Shown in pieces: positions 44,384 to 55,289 of a DNA stretch of 64,000 nucleotides (position 1 is the stretch's first letter; each line of letters starts with the position of its first letter). The stretch spans positions 316,946,513 to 317,010,512 of the forward strand of contig CM051459.1 in the NCBI GenBank assembly GCA_028095005.1, in the 5' to 3' direction. Source of the stretch: Rhynchospora pubera (lineage: Eukaryota > Streptophyta > Magnoliopsida > Poales > Cyperaceae). The translations under genes were made by a program, and so were the position numbers. Under the pieces are notes generated by a model. That model made no database searches and had not been told where the DNA came from. It worked only from the letters and a program-made list of their open reading frames with translations.

Positions 44384-46724
44384 ATGGCCGGAGTCGATCG
44401 GCTGAGCGCTCTCCCCTTAGAAATCAAAACCTGCATACTCGTTCTCCTCCCAATCGACGAAGCCGTCCGTACATCGTCTCTCTCGTTCTTGGCGCTACGT
44501 CTGGACCCATCTCACCAGCCTCTTCTTCGATTTCTCCACCAAAGAAGTCCGCGATACGTTTGCGCTCATATTGCGCTGCTCGGAGGTTCTGATACGCGTC
44601 ACCTCTTCCCTCCAGGGTCTCCTTGCTGATTTTGGTCTCAACTACCGCAATATTGACTACGCAGCGTTCGACCTTTCTGGATATCTTTATATAATTTCCT
44701 TAAAAGATGGTCTTCAGAGGCTTTGGATCAACAACACTGGTCCTTCGATTATACTCGAACTCCCTTATTTTCAATCTCTCAGAGTTCTCGATTTATGTGA
44801 CTTCTGCCTCTGCCTATCCACTTATTTCCAGGGATTTGACCACCTCGAAGTTTTAAAACTGATTAATATCTCCATACCTCAGAAGGTTATTCAGTTGTTG
44901 GTTGATGGATCTCGGAAGTTGAAGGTATTTCGAGGAGCTTTATTCTCGACTGATGCAGAGCCTCTATCCTTGACTTTCAGTTCTCCATTCCTTACTAGTA
45001 TTCTATTCAACTTTAATGATACTATCAAGGAAGTTAGAGTAATCAATGCTCCTTGCCTCGAGGAAGCATGGATCTCTGCTCGAATTTGGTCAACTTCTTC
45101 TTCAGAAGTGCGTGCTTCGATTGTCACGTCAACTTCAAAATTTATGGCTGATGTCGCCACTGTTTCAGATTTCTCATTGGACTTTGAGATCCTGAAGGTA
45201 TCATTTCTTCAAGAGCCGAGATTTCATTATTATGAAGTTTTGTTGGGTTAACATGCACAAAATTTCCGGTGAACAAATCTTCAATGAAGTTATTTTTCAC
45301 TGTTTTCCAGTACTCTGGGCTGACTCATTATTGCTAAATTGCAGTGTCGACTCTCTCAAGTTACTGTCTTGTGCTTTAAGGGTGCAGTTTCTACATCTGA
45401 GGTCTCTCCATTTGATTGGATTAACTTCCTGCTTACATGCTAGGGTGTGTGCAACTTTCTGTTGCTTACTCAGGAATATGCCTGTCCTTGAAAGCTTAGA
45501 ATTAAAGGTTATATTCTTTTCTATTTTATTGTTATTTGCTTTGGTTTAATGCCTTCTAACTTGAACTGGAAACAATTGCCCTTGCATTGAGGGGCTTCTT
45601 GACTGAACTTTGGCCTATAATCCTATCTTATTGTGGTCTTCTGGTGAAGATACTACACACATTGTTTCTTGAAACTTCATTATTTTTATGAACATGATTC
45701 AGCCAGTACATAGTCGAGCCAATAATTGCAAGCCTGATTCCATCTCAAGGGAATGTGAATAATACTTTTCTGAGGAACGGGAACCAGAATACAGCTTGCT
45801 GCCCCTTGTAAAAAGAGGAACAATCCGGATAGTTAGGGACAAAATGATTGAGTTGAAAAGTACTTCAATTTTTGGGTCTAAAATAGGATCACCTGGAATT
45901 TAATCACACTTGATGCAATACTGCAATCAGTATCTTTCTCTCATAAAATATTACTTACTATCAAAGTGTTAGTAACTAGTTAACAAGAATTGGGAGATTT
46001 TAATGTATTATATCTTTATAAGACAATTAGTATGATAAGTTAATAAAATGTGTTTCATTGTCTACCGCAGACTTGACTACATGTTATTTGAACAGAAAAA
46101 ATGTAAAGATAATAATATATTCCATTTTTAGGTGTCTGAGCCATATGTCATATGAATAAGTTTCACATGCAACTAGTTGTCTCTTTCTTGCACTTGAAAG
46201 TGATTATTTATCTTCAAATAAAATGCAAATTGTAGCCATTTTGATCTTAAATTAAGTGAATAATTAATGATGATTTTCTTGTACTTATTCTCGAGATCCT
46301 AGTGCGTACTGTGTATAGGTCAAGCTTTCTAGATGATTGTCATGTAATTAACAAATTAGTGCAGTGTCTTGACTCTGTAGAAGATTTGAAAGGCCTAGAT
46401 GAGCCAGATGGATTGCAAATTAATGAATACATCAAGAAGGAAGAAGGGATCAGCTGCCTTGAACAAAGTTTTAGACGACTTACAATCTCTGTGACCAAAT
46501 CGATCCCCATTGTAGTGATGGGGATGATGCGCTTTATCATGTTGAATGCAAATGTGCTTAAGGTTGTCAAGATTATGTATATGGATGAAAATGAGGTCGA
46601 GCCGGGTATAGTTGAAGAACGCAATCTAGAAGCTTTGGATGTATGCTTGGTCTTTTCCTCAACATCAGCACGGATCTCACTTTGCCTAGAATTTGTTCTT
46701 GTTACACGTTTGAAATTTTGGTAG
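44384..46724 (+). pseudogene. F-box/LRR/FBD protein, copy C; two frameshifts
   Basis: The structure matches copy B: exon 1 44384-45197, exon 2 45345-45507, exon 3 46365-46724. Exon 1 lost two bases from the CTCTCT run at about 44476-44486 (ATCGTCTCTCTCTCG in copy B, ATCGTCTCTCTCG here). This shifts the frame inside the F-box, after which the +1-related frame stays open to the donor. Exon 2 is one base longer than in copy B, and its phase does not match exon 1. The FBD exon is open (ISCLEQSFRRLTISV, VVMGMMRFIMLNANVLKVVK). The upstream frame is so well kept that the loss looks recent, or one lesion could be an assembly error. Confidence 0.85.
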
Positions 46725-46885
46725 GTTCCCTACATTTTCTTGTTCTTGTTATTACATGTGTCCGAATTTTGGGGGGTTCCCTATATTTTGTAAGAGATAT
46801 GCTCTGGAGTCGATCTTCTTCGTAATAGATTCCGTTTTTGTTTGTATCCTTCCATTTCTCATGTATACCCTACGGGAAAAATGAC

Positions 46886-47270
46886 CTTCTATAACGGGAC
46901 TTCTGTAACGATTTTTGAAATAACCGTTACAGACTAATGAGGTATAAGACGGAAAAATTGGCGCCACAAATCTGTAACGGTCATTATTAAAAAACCGTAA
47001 TAATATTTCCGTCATGCAATAGAGAAAAAGTGCGTCCACCTTCTGTAACAATTGTTGGATAATAACCGTTACAGATTTTAAGAAATCTGTAACGGTTATT
47101 ACCGAACAACCGATACAGAAGATACTAGAAAAAGAAAGAATTAATAATAATCTTCTGTAACGGTTATATATAAATAACAGTTACAGTATCTCTGTAATTC
47201 TGTAACAGTTATTTCCTAATAACCGTTACAAAAAGGTAAATAATTTTTTTTTAATGATTCTGTAACCGCT
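46886..47270. repeat. CACTA-2 subterminal palindrome array
   Basis: Degenerate CTGTAACGGTTATT / AATAACCGTTACAG units, more diverged from each other than in CACTA-1, which suggests an older copy. Confidence 0.85.
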
Positions 47271-47927
47271 ACAGCTAGCAACTCCCCTCTCTCTCTCAAA
47301 AGTAAACCCCTATCCCTCTCTCATCTCTTCTTCCTTTCCCTCTCTGTATCCTCTTCCTCTCTCTCTCTCACTGACTCCCTCTCACTGTCTCTCTCTCTCT
47401 GCCGCTCTCTCAACTCATGCAGCCACCAACCGCCGACAACACTCTCTCGAAGTTAAACCCCCTCTCTCTCAAATTTTAAATTAATAGGGACTGAAATGCT
47501 AAGAATTGATTGAAATGCAAATGCTAGCTGAATTGATTGAACTGTGCTTGGAGCTAATTTAGGAGTGACATAAATTGATTGAATTGATTGAACTGTGCTT
47601 GGGGCTAATTTAGGGGCTGACATGAAAAATTAGGGACTGTTTTGCTTAATTTGAACTGTTTTAGGGAGTGAAATGGATTTAATTGGGGCTGAATTGCAAA
47701 TAATAGATTTAATAGGGTCTGAAATGCAAATAATGGATTTAATTGGGGCTGAATTGCAAATAATATGCTTAACTTGGTAATGTCTTAGGGACTGAAATGT
47801 TTAATTTGGTAATATCTTAGGGACTAATATGCTTAATTTGGGACTGTTTTGGGGCTAATATTCAAATGTTATTACTAAAATTGATTATGGATAAGGAGTT
47901 AAGAAATTTATTTAAAATGAAAAGTAG

Positions 47928-48704
47928 ATGGAGAAGGATCAAAATGTGAATAAGGTGGGGGAGGAAACACCTAAGGTGGTATAAAAAAGGTCCCGTTTTA
48001 CGGACCTCCCAAAAGAAGGGCCGTCTCGGCTGTACGTCATCTCCCTCCAGGTTGTGAAAGGAGCCCTGATTTTAGTATGGGAGTTAAAATAGATGAGGGA
48101 TCTAGTGAGAATAAGAAGGTTAAGGAAGATGAGAAGAATTATGGTTGAATTGTCTTAGGAATTAATAAAATTATTTATGTTATTTTGTGTGAACTTTATC
48201 TATGTAATTTGAAGTTGATGTTATTGTGTATGAATTCATGTTTGAATATTATTGTGTTTTAATTATTTGAATTTTAAATTTATGTATGTTTTAATTATTT
48301 GAATTTTAAATTTATGTATGTTTTAATTATTTGAATTTTAAATTTATCTATTATTAATTATTTGAATTTTAAACTTGTCCATGTTTGAATATATTAATTA
48401 TTGCGCCAAAAGTTAATATATATTATATATGGTGTTTTAATTAGGTAGTAATGGAGAAAGGTGAAGGAAGCAATTCAAAGGGGAAAAAACCGATCAAACG
48501 AGTCTATGTTAGGCGCAATGTTCGTGCCAATCCATCCTCTCAAAATCAGACGAATCAAAACCAAGCCTCTCAAACTATGAACAACATGCAATTGTTTTTA
48601 AGATTTTGATTGACAAGCTTGTGGCACCGTACACAGAATGGAGAGAAGAAGTCATTGTTTTGTCGGATGATGAAGTTATTGTTTTGTCAGATAATGAAGA
48701 CTAG
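47928..48704 (+). pseudogene. CACTA-2 relics of the two small ORFs
   Basis: 47928 onward matches the 84-aa ORF of CACTA-1 but has a stop after GVV. 48451-48704 matches the 101-aa ORF, with a deletion of the Asn/Gln repeats and a frameshift. Between them are repeated TTTTAATTATTTGAATTTTA units (48255-48370). Confidence 0.7.
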
Positions 48705-48946
48705 TTTTAGGATTTAGATTTATGTTTGGCTTAGTATTAGGGTTTCTTATCCAACTGAATGTTTATGTTTATGTTAATGTATTTTGTTATTTGATATTAA
48801 AACTTGTCGTTTAATGTTTATATTTATGTTAATATATTTTGTTTATGTTAATGTTAATGTTTATGGTTATGTTTATTTATGTTTATTTATGTTTATGTTA
48901 ACTTGATTTAATTATTTTGATTGTTGTTAATTATTTGTTAATAGAT

Positions 48947-50273
48947 ATGTCTGGAGATCAAGATAGAGATTTACAGGGTGAACAAGCTGGTACAGAATCC
49001 AGCGATGAGAAAGTCACAACGTTTGAAATAAAGAAAAGGAGCAGAACGATAATGGAAGAGTTTATGAGAAAAAAAGCTGCTGGGGAAAAGTATGAGATTA
49101 AATTTGACAAAGAAGGAGTGCCAATTGGTAATGATGAGTCGGTGAACAAATTTGCATTATATTGCGGGTATCTGGCTAGATCAAGAGTGCCAATCACAAT
49201 TAATGATTGGCGGAAGGACGTTTCAAAGAATACCAAACTTGAATTGTGGTTGGACATTAAGGTGAGTAAATTTTCACTTAAATCATCTAATTAAAATTTC
49301 TATGCTACCAATTAACTAACATTTCGTTATGTTTTAGAAAATGTTCACGGGTGCAGATTTTGTACAAAAAAGTAACAAAGCGAAGGAGTTGAGAAAGAAA
49401 TGGAAAGAGCCTCATAGGATGGGTTCCACTGGCTATAGAGGAAAAAAAAATTTATGGAAACCTACAGACAAAATTGTCATACCCGGAGATTCTGAAGGGG
49501 CTGGTTCCACGAGCATTACCATCGGCGATTTGGAACCGAGGAGTCAAAGGTATTTCATGGGAAGGATTGTGGCTACGAAGGATAAAGGTACTTACACATG
49601 TAAAAACTTACTATATATGCTAAATTCAAATTATGTTTTGTGATTATTAATAAGATTTGTTTGTTGCTTGTTAGATACTTACACGTTCCATAGCTCTGAT
49701 TCGTCGACTATTAAGGCATTCAGTCGGTTGAGTGTCATGTCTGGTGAAATCAATTCCAGGTATACCGGAAAAAGAAGTCTTAAATCGGGCGGTTGACAGG
49801 CCGGAACATCCAGGAAGAATCAGTGGATATCCTTTATGGACCAAGAAAGAAGATGTGTATAAAAGAAAGCCTAGAAAGGATGTGCATGAAGGATGGATGA
49901 CACCAGACCAGATTGAAGAATTGCTGAGCAGGGTCGCAGCTAAAGCCGCTGAGAAAACCAAAAGGGACTTGATTCACTCTGAGGAGATAATGAATGCGGC
50001 GAGACAACAAACTTTTCAGGTAATCTTTTTTGACAATCAAAATTTAATCTAAATGAATGAAAACTATTCTTCATCATCCGGTTGCTTGATAATTTTCAAG
50101 AGGTGAAACAATGGTTGGCCAGTAGCGGATTGCAGTTTCAAGCACCGCAGTAATTTGTGACGCCGTACCAGCCATTCGTTGAAGCTGAGGTAGACTCAGG
50201 AATGTCAACCGAGGAGATATTCCGAACGGTTGCCTCAAGCTATATGCTTCCGGATCCGAGAAGCGTCGTTCAG
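48947..50273 (+). pseudogene. CACTA-2 relic of gene 2 (Transposase_24 part)
   Basis: Exon 1 at 48947-49261 is open and similar to CACTA-1. Exon 2 lacks about 190 bases (the MFNIEDDKAMNNT to HPISQKEW part). Exon 3 is frameshifted near 49757, and exon 4 has CAA to TAA at 50151-50153. The Athila LTR begins nine bases after the exon 4 end, in intron 4. The ULP1 part would lie beyond the right window edge. Confidence 0.85.
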
Positions 50274-50282
50274 GTTCATATT

Positions 50283-52070
50283 TGATGAAGGAATTTAACC
50301 TAGGAATCAAATAAATTTGTAACCTATAGCTAACCTCACTAATCGTTCAGAATATAGCTTTAGGGTCGAACCCAAGGGACGGATCTATGAATACCGGACT
50401 TGTCTTTTCTTAAAATCTAGACGAAAATATTTTATGGGATTTTGAGTAATTAAATAGTGCTTAAATTGTAAATGTTTTTGGTTATTTTTGGACTTGGAAT
50501 AAAACAAACCAAAGTAAAATATTAAAATAAAGTCTTTTGAGGTCTTAATAGAATTTAAGGCGCCTTAGGAATTGGATTTCATCTATGTTTGGCTGTTAAA
50601 TTAGAAACTCAAAATACTTTCGCATTTTAATTTCTCAATTTAACTACAATTAACCTTCTGGTCAATTCGAACACCAATCTGTTCGATTCGAACAGTGTCC
50701 TGTTCAGTTCGACCAGATCTCTGTTCGGTTCGACCAGAGGGTAAGGGTGCGTTGGGTTTGTCTACTATGTTTACTAATGTTTTGAGATAGGTTTAAATGG
50801 ACGAACCTAGCTAATCTAAACCTCAGCCTTCGCTTGTTGGAACAGATTCTGGTTTGTTCACAATCTAACCTAATTAACTTGATTGGTTCACAACTTTTGG
50901 TATAGAATTCAATTTGTTAAACCAGTCTATCAGAGTTCTTAGGAGTATTTAGAAGTCTTTTGTACTAATCTAAAAGTTGCACTTTTGATGCAGACTAATC
51001 TCCCCTTTCGGTTCTAAGATTTACTCCAAATACTTAAATCAATTTAGACTTGCTATTCCTAACTTAGACTTACTAGAAGCAGCTGTTCAACTAGAAGGTA
51101 ATTAGAGAATTCAACAAGTAATTAACTCAAGCAACTAATTAATTCATAATAGACTAGGTCTCAAAACATAGCAATTCATAGCATATCAAACTAACTTCAT
51201 CCAAACATAGAGTTACTCTCCTAATCCTAAGGCTATAAAAGGGTCTAGCCTAACATAGTATCAAAGCAAACAACAAGAGTTAAACAACAATAAAGATACA
51301 AGCCCATCAAATCACAAGATAAAAACATAAAGAAATAAAACCAAATACTCCTTATGCTTTTGATCACGATCTTCAAGGCGATGGAGTGATGCTAGATGGA
51401 GATGTCACGTGAAACACTGCTGCCGTCGTCAAAAGGATGATGATTCCCAAGGAGAAGAAAGTACTTGACCCTTAGAAAAGTGGAAGATGGTGTTGAGATG
51501 CGAATCCCCTTTTCTTCGGGCCTCTAGGGTATATATAGATATCCCAGGACGCAAGGATGGAAGGCTAGGGCACCAGGGCGCAAGAAATTGCCATAACAAT
51601 CAATTTCCATACAAGAAATACTACCATAAGTGATATGGCGGCAACCTGGTCGGATCGAACAGGTGAGCAGTCGAACCGAACAGGAAAGAGAGAAACCAGC
51701 CACGCAAGCACGCCACTGTGAGGTCCAGTCGGATCGAACAGCCAGTCAGTCGGATCGAACAGGAGAGAGAGATGTCGCCTGATAGCCATGAGTCTAGGTC
51801 GATTCGAACAGAAATCTGTTTGGGTCGACCAGAAGAGAGAATAAAGCCTCCAATGCTAGGAATGAGTCATCTAGCGTGCGTAATACGTCGGGAATCCATC
51901 TATACGCTCCAAAGTCATCAGAAATCATCAAAAACCTGTACATAGAAGAGAAGAAACGACGGCAGAACCAAATCCTGGAAAAACATAGCAATTTATCAAA
52001 TAATTTATTGGTTTGAGTCTATTTTAAGTGCTAAGTACGGTCCAAATAACAATAAATATTGACTACGTCA
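50283..52070 (-). repeat. 3' LTR of the Athila element
   Basis: A 1,788-base block that starts TGACGTAGTCAATATT and ends TTCCTTCATCA on the minus strand. A TATA-like CTATATATACCC at about 51527-51540 reads on the minus strand. It contains two clusters of the CTGKTCGRWYCGAMCAG motif (50656-50735 and 51649-51835). It matches 63113-64000, with a single C/T difference near 51008/63838. Confidence 0.95.
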
Positions 52071-52115
52071 AATCCCCCCAAACTTAAACTATGCTTGTCC
52101 TCAAGCATCGCCCTA
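52071..52115 (-). other. Polypurine tract with upstream hairpin
   Basis: On the minus strand, the hairpin ATGCTTG-AGGA-CAAGCAT is followed by AGTTTAAGTTTGGGGGGATT and then the LTR start. The G-run is the likely plus-strand primer; AAGTTTGGGGG before the LTR is common in Athila/Tat elements. Confidence 0.85.
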
Positions 52116-53492
52116 AGCTTAGATTCTTAGACTGTACTTAAATCTAAATCAAGTCATATCTCAAACCAAGAAATCAACATAGAAATTAATTGCTCGTGCC
52201 TAAAATTTTCTCACACTTTCAACAAATGAGTCAAACAATAATTTTAAAAATAAACCAAGTCAAGTGTTCACAACTTAATCAATACAACTCTTGGGCCTAA
52301 GTGAAATCTTTTCCCATGGTTAAGAACTCTAGCCCCTCTTTGATATTTCAAAAGCAATCTCAATTTCAATCACCCGTTCCTTTTCATATTTCTCAAAAAT
52401 TTGCAAAAGCCTTTATCAACTCCAGAAATTCTATAATGAACTTTTCTTAAAACAATTTCAATTTTTCACCAATTTTTTTTTTTTTTTTTTTATGCAAGTC
52501 GAGCAGTGGGGCTTTACACCCTAGAGGATAATGCGGTATCATTGGCCTTAAGTTTGCTACTAGCACATGTCGCGCTAGGGAGGTTGGACGGGTGTTGCTC
52601 GACTATGGCCACGGTACACTTGGGCCATAATACTCAACAACTCCTTTACCAATGCTTTCGCACCGGGTCCGGTAGAAATTAATTACAAGCTCCCCAATTA
52701 TACCTCGAAACTTTGAGTTATAATTCCTGACAGCTTGTAATTAACCCAATACCCTCCAATTTGTGGTTAAGTTAGTGGAGAAGGCCTCAGTGCGTCCTCG
52801 TTTTCACCGCTATTTAAAGTAACTTCCCTTTTTATTGTTGCTCGTTGGTGATTCGAGCGATTAAAAAGCAATTTCAACAAGACAAAGTTCATCTTTTAAT
52901 TTCCAAAGTCGATAAATTTCTTTCAAAAGTTTGTCAAATACAAATCAGTTCACTCGGCAAAAACTTGTGAGAATTGACTAAGTTTGAAATAACAATTCTA
53001 AGCATCCAATATCAAATTCAAATCTAAAAGAAAATATTTCAGTTTGGGTCCATTGGTGCAAGATCAAGTATGATATCAAAACATTCTAGGGTCATTTGAG
53101 AAAATTTTTGTTTGACTCAAAAACAAGTTCAAGCAGTGTGAGAGTTGTCATTTAAAATCCAATCGAGAGAGTAGGCAAAACCAACTTATTTCAAAGCCAA
53201 AATCATACTAAATTGCGCAAATTTTAAGTTCGGGTCGAGTCGACCATAGCTATGTTCGAACCGAACGAAAATAGTAGAACAGAACAAGTGTTTTATGAAC
53301 TGGTCGGATCGACCAGGTATCCGTTCGAACCGACCAGAGAAGACAATTATGGATAAAATCCAAATGAGAGACGTTCGATTCGACCAGTGCTTGTTCGACT
53401 TGACCAGAGAAGAGAAAAATTCGAGAAAAAATTGCCCATTTTCACAGAAAAACAACCTTTCATCCCACAAATCGATTTATCTCCTATATGCC
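52116..53492. other. Athila 3' untranslated region
   Basis: No coding sequence supported. It contains a T-run of about 19 at 52482-52501, a fairly GC-rich block at 52500-52830, and a cluster of the Athila motif at 53227-53405. Confidence 0.6.
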
Positions 53493-53530
53493 CTCCCCCA
53501 AACTTATCAAATGCTTGTCCCAAGCATACT
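53493..53530 (-). other. Second PPT-like module
   Basis: The minus strand reads the hairpin ATGCTTG-GGA-CAAGCAT, then TTGATAAGTTTGGGGGAGGG. The arrangement is the same as at the LTR border, but about 1.4 kb further inside, between ORF3 and the 3' UTR. Confidence 0.75.
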
Positions 53531-53783
53531 TTCACACAGAAATAGCAAATAGGAGGGAAATTGATGGTTACCTTTTAGTAGGGAGGAGGGAGGCTCCTAG
53601 AGGAAGAGCCTTGGTTGACACCACCATCATAGCTTGGGAAAATGCCAAAGAAATCGCCTTGCTGCTCCTCCTGCTGCTGCTGCTCCCCTTCTTGGTTGCC
53701 CAGAGATGGATAGTAGCTTGGGTCGGAATTTGCAGGGCGCCATTGTCCCTCAAAAGGTGGTGGCATGGGCTGCTGTGGCGGCT

Positions 53784-55289
53784 CTAGAACTTGTCCTCCA
53801 AGATATGGGTAAAACCCATAGTCGGAGTGAGCGGAGAAGGTTTGCCGTGGAGAAGGAGGAAGCGTGATGCTTGGCTATGAACCGATTGGGCTCCCGGGCT
53901 CATGATCGGATCTTCATCATCGCGTGGCCAATACCCTCGTTGCAAATAGAAGCGACTCTCAAATGCCATGTCATAGGCCATGCTAACCTTCCTATTCAAA
54001 CGATCAAGCTTCTTGGTGCAATCGGCCATGCCCTTGCGTATCTCATCCCGTGTGTCCAAGTGAAGTTGAGTGAGGTTGTCCACCATTTGGATGAGATTGT
54101 TGGCCCATTGTGGCTGTGGCTCACTCCCTTGAGGAAAGGGTACACGTGGTGGTGAGTTAGGCCTTGTTGACGGCCCCGCTTCATCGGTCTCCATGGAGAT
54201 GATCCTAGGAATTGGGTGTTGCAATTCCTCCGCTGTCCTAGGAGTCACATAATCATGAGGAATTAGCCAAGAGAGAGAGTTAGAGAGATCTACCCGGTGA
54301 GGATATGGAAGAAAGAAGTTGCTCCCCTTGTCACGCACCCACAAGTATCGCTCGGATATGTCCCGGCTCTCGCGGAAAATTTGCAAGAAGCGAGCGGCTC
54401 GGAACCTATCATCATCATAGACCATGTAGCCAGTGCAAAAGGATTGCTCGGGTAAAGGTAGGCCCATGCGCTTGGCTAGGATTGTAACAAAGGAACCCAT
54501 AGTGATTTTGCCCCTAGCGTTTTCCATATCCCTTTGATAAATCCAGTGCTTCACCATTAACTTGATCCAATCCAATTTAGGGGGTTCGGGTTGAAGCACG
54601 TGCCATAGGATGCCAATCTCCTTGTCATTTGTGATATTCACCGTCTCCCCTCGTGCAAAAATTGTAGAGGCAATGGCACGTAGAACGATTCGAAGGGTAG
54701 GGTGCTGCACATGCCTAGATTGAAGCCTACCCGCAGTTGAGCCCGTGAGCCTCTCCCACACTTGCCTACCGAGAACAACATCATTTGGATCCCTTGTCCA
54801 AGCAGTCTCCTCCACCTCCCCTCTTTCTAACTTGAAAACCACGGACAAGTCATCAAGCCATGCTTTATGAGTATTGTTTCCAAGCCGGAACCAAATGTAA
54901 TCCCGGCCATCTCGTTCCATGAGTCGTAGAGAAGAGAGAAACTCTTGGGTGTAGACTTGGTATGCCTTCTCTCGGAATTCCCAAAAGGCGGGGGTAATAC
55001 CGGCATTGCTCGTGATCTCCAAAAATTGCTCCGCTACCCCAAAGGTTTCCAATGTCTCCATATCCATGAACCTCGTGTGCTCAAAGACCCTATCTCGCAT
55101 CCTTAGATAGTTTTCAAACATATAGTTCCAAGGCATTTCAAAGTTGGCATCCCTTTCAAATGGTGCTGCAGCGGGGTTACGGACCAAGTCCGGATCGATC
55201 TCAGGCCCGATAGGGTGCTGCTGAGGTTGAGAAGAAGAAGCAGCGGCTGCTAGGCGTGCACTAGCACGGGTTCTTGGTTTGGGTGCCAT
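53784..55289 (-). CDS. Athila third ORF in the env position, intact, 501 aa
   Basis: A complete frame begins MAPKPRTRASARLAAAASSS. The N-terminus is Arg/Ala/Gln-rich. A globular core of about 330 residues resembles the Athila ORF-1 family of plant retrotransposon proteins (WNYMFENYLRMRDRVFEHTR, RHVQHPTLRIVLRAIASTIF, GKITMGSFVTILAKRMGLPL). A Pro/Ser linker (GPSTRPNSPPRVPFPQGSE) and a heptad-rich stretch, probably a coiled coil (residues about 390-445), follow. There is no signal peptide or convincing membrane segment, so an envelope role is not supported; only the position is env-like. It is the only Athila ORF here without a lesion. Function unknown. Confidence 0.82.
   Translation of the reverse strand: MAPKPRTRASARLAAAASSSQPQQHPIGPEIDPDLVRNPAAAPFERDANFEMPWNYMFENYLRMRDRVFEHTRFMDMETLETFGVAEQFLEITSNAGITPAFWEFREKAYQVYTQEFLSSLRLMERDGRDYIWFRLGNNTHKAWLDDLSVVFKLERGEVEETAWTRDPNDVVLGRQVWERLTGSTAGRLQSRHVQHPTLRIVLRAIASTIFARGETVNITNDKEIGILWHVLQPEPPKLDWIKLMVKHWIYQRDMENARGKITMGSFVTILAKRMGLPLPEQSFCTGYMVYDDDRFRAARFLQIFRESRDISERYLWVRDKGSNFFLPYPHRVDLSNSLSWLIPHDYVTPRTAEELQHPIPRIISMETDEAGPSTRPNSPPRVPFPQGSEPQPQWANNLIQMVDNLTQLHLDTRDEIRKGMADCTKKLDRLNRKVSMAYDMAFESRFYLQRGYWPRDDEDPIMSPGAQSVHSQASRFLLLHGKPSPLTPTMGFTHILEDKF

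Larger units (their letters stand above)
46868..50282 (+). mobile_element. CACTA-2, deletion derivative lacking the transposase gene; continues beyond the Athila insertion
   Basis: The left terminus CCCTACGGGAAAAATGACC matches the reversed right end of CACTA-1 apart from a mutated second base (CACTA to CCCTA). Behind its subterminal array come the CT-rich leader and relics of the two small ORFs and gene 2, in the order and distance seen in CACTA-1. The whole transposase block (about 31460-36200 of CACTA-1) is missing. The Athila element interrupts it at 50283, so its other end lies outside the window. Confidence 0.88.

Noticed and set aside
53488..54155. Plus-strand ORFs with a Leu-rich run opposite Athila ORF3
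   Set aside because: Antisense to the intact 501-aa frame; the Leu run is the reverse of a Gln/Glu-coding GCTGCTGCTG tract.
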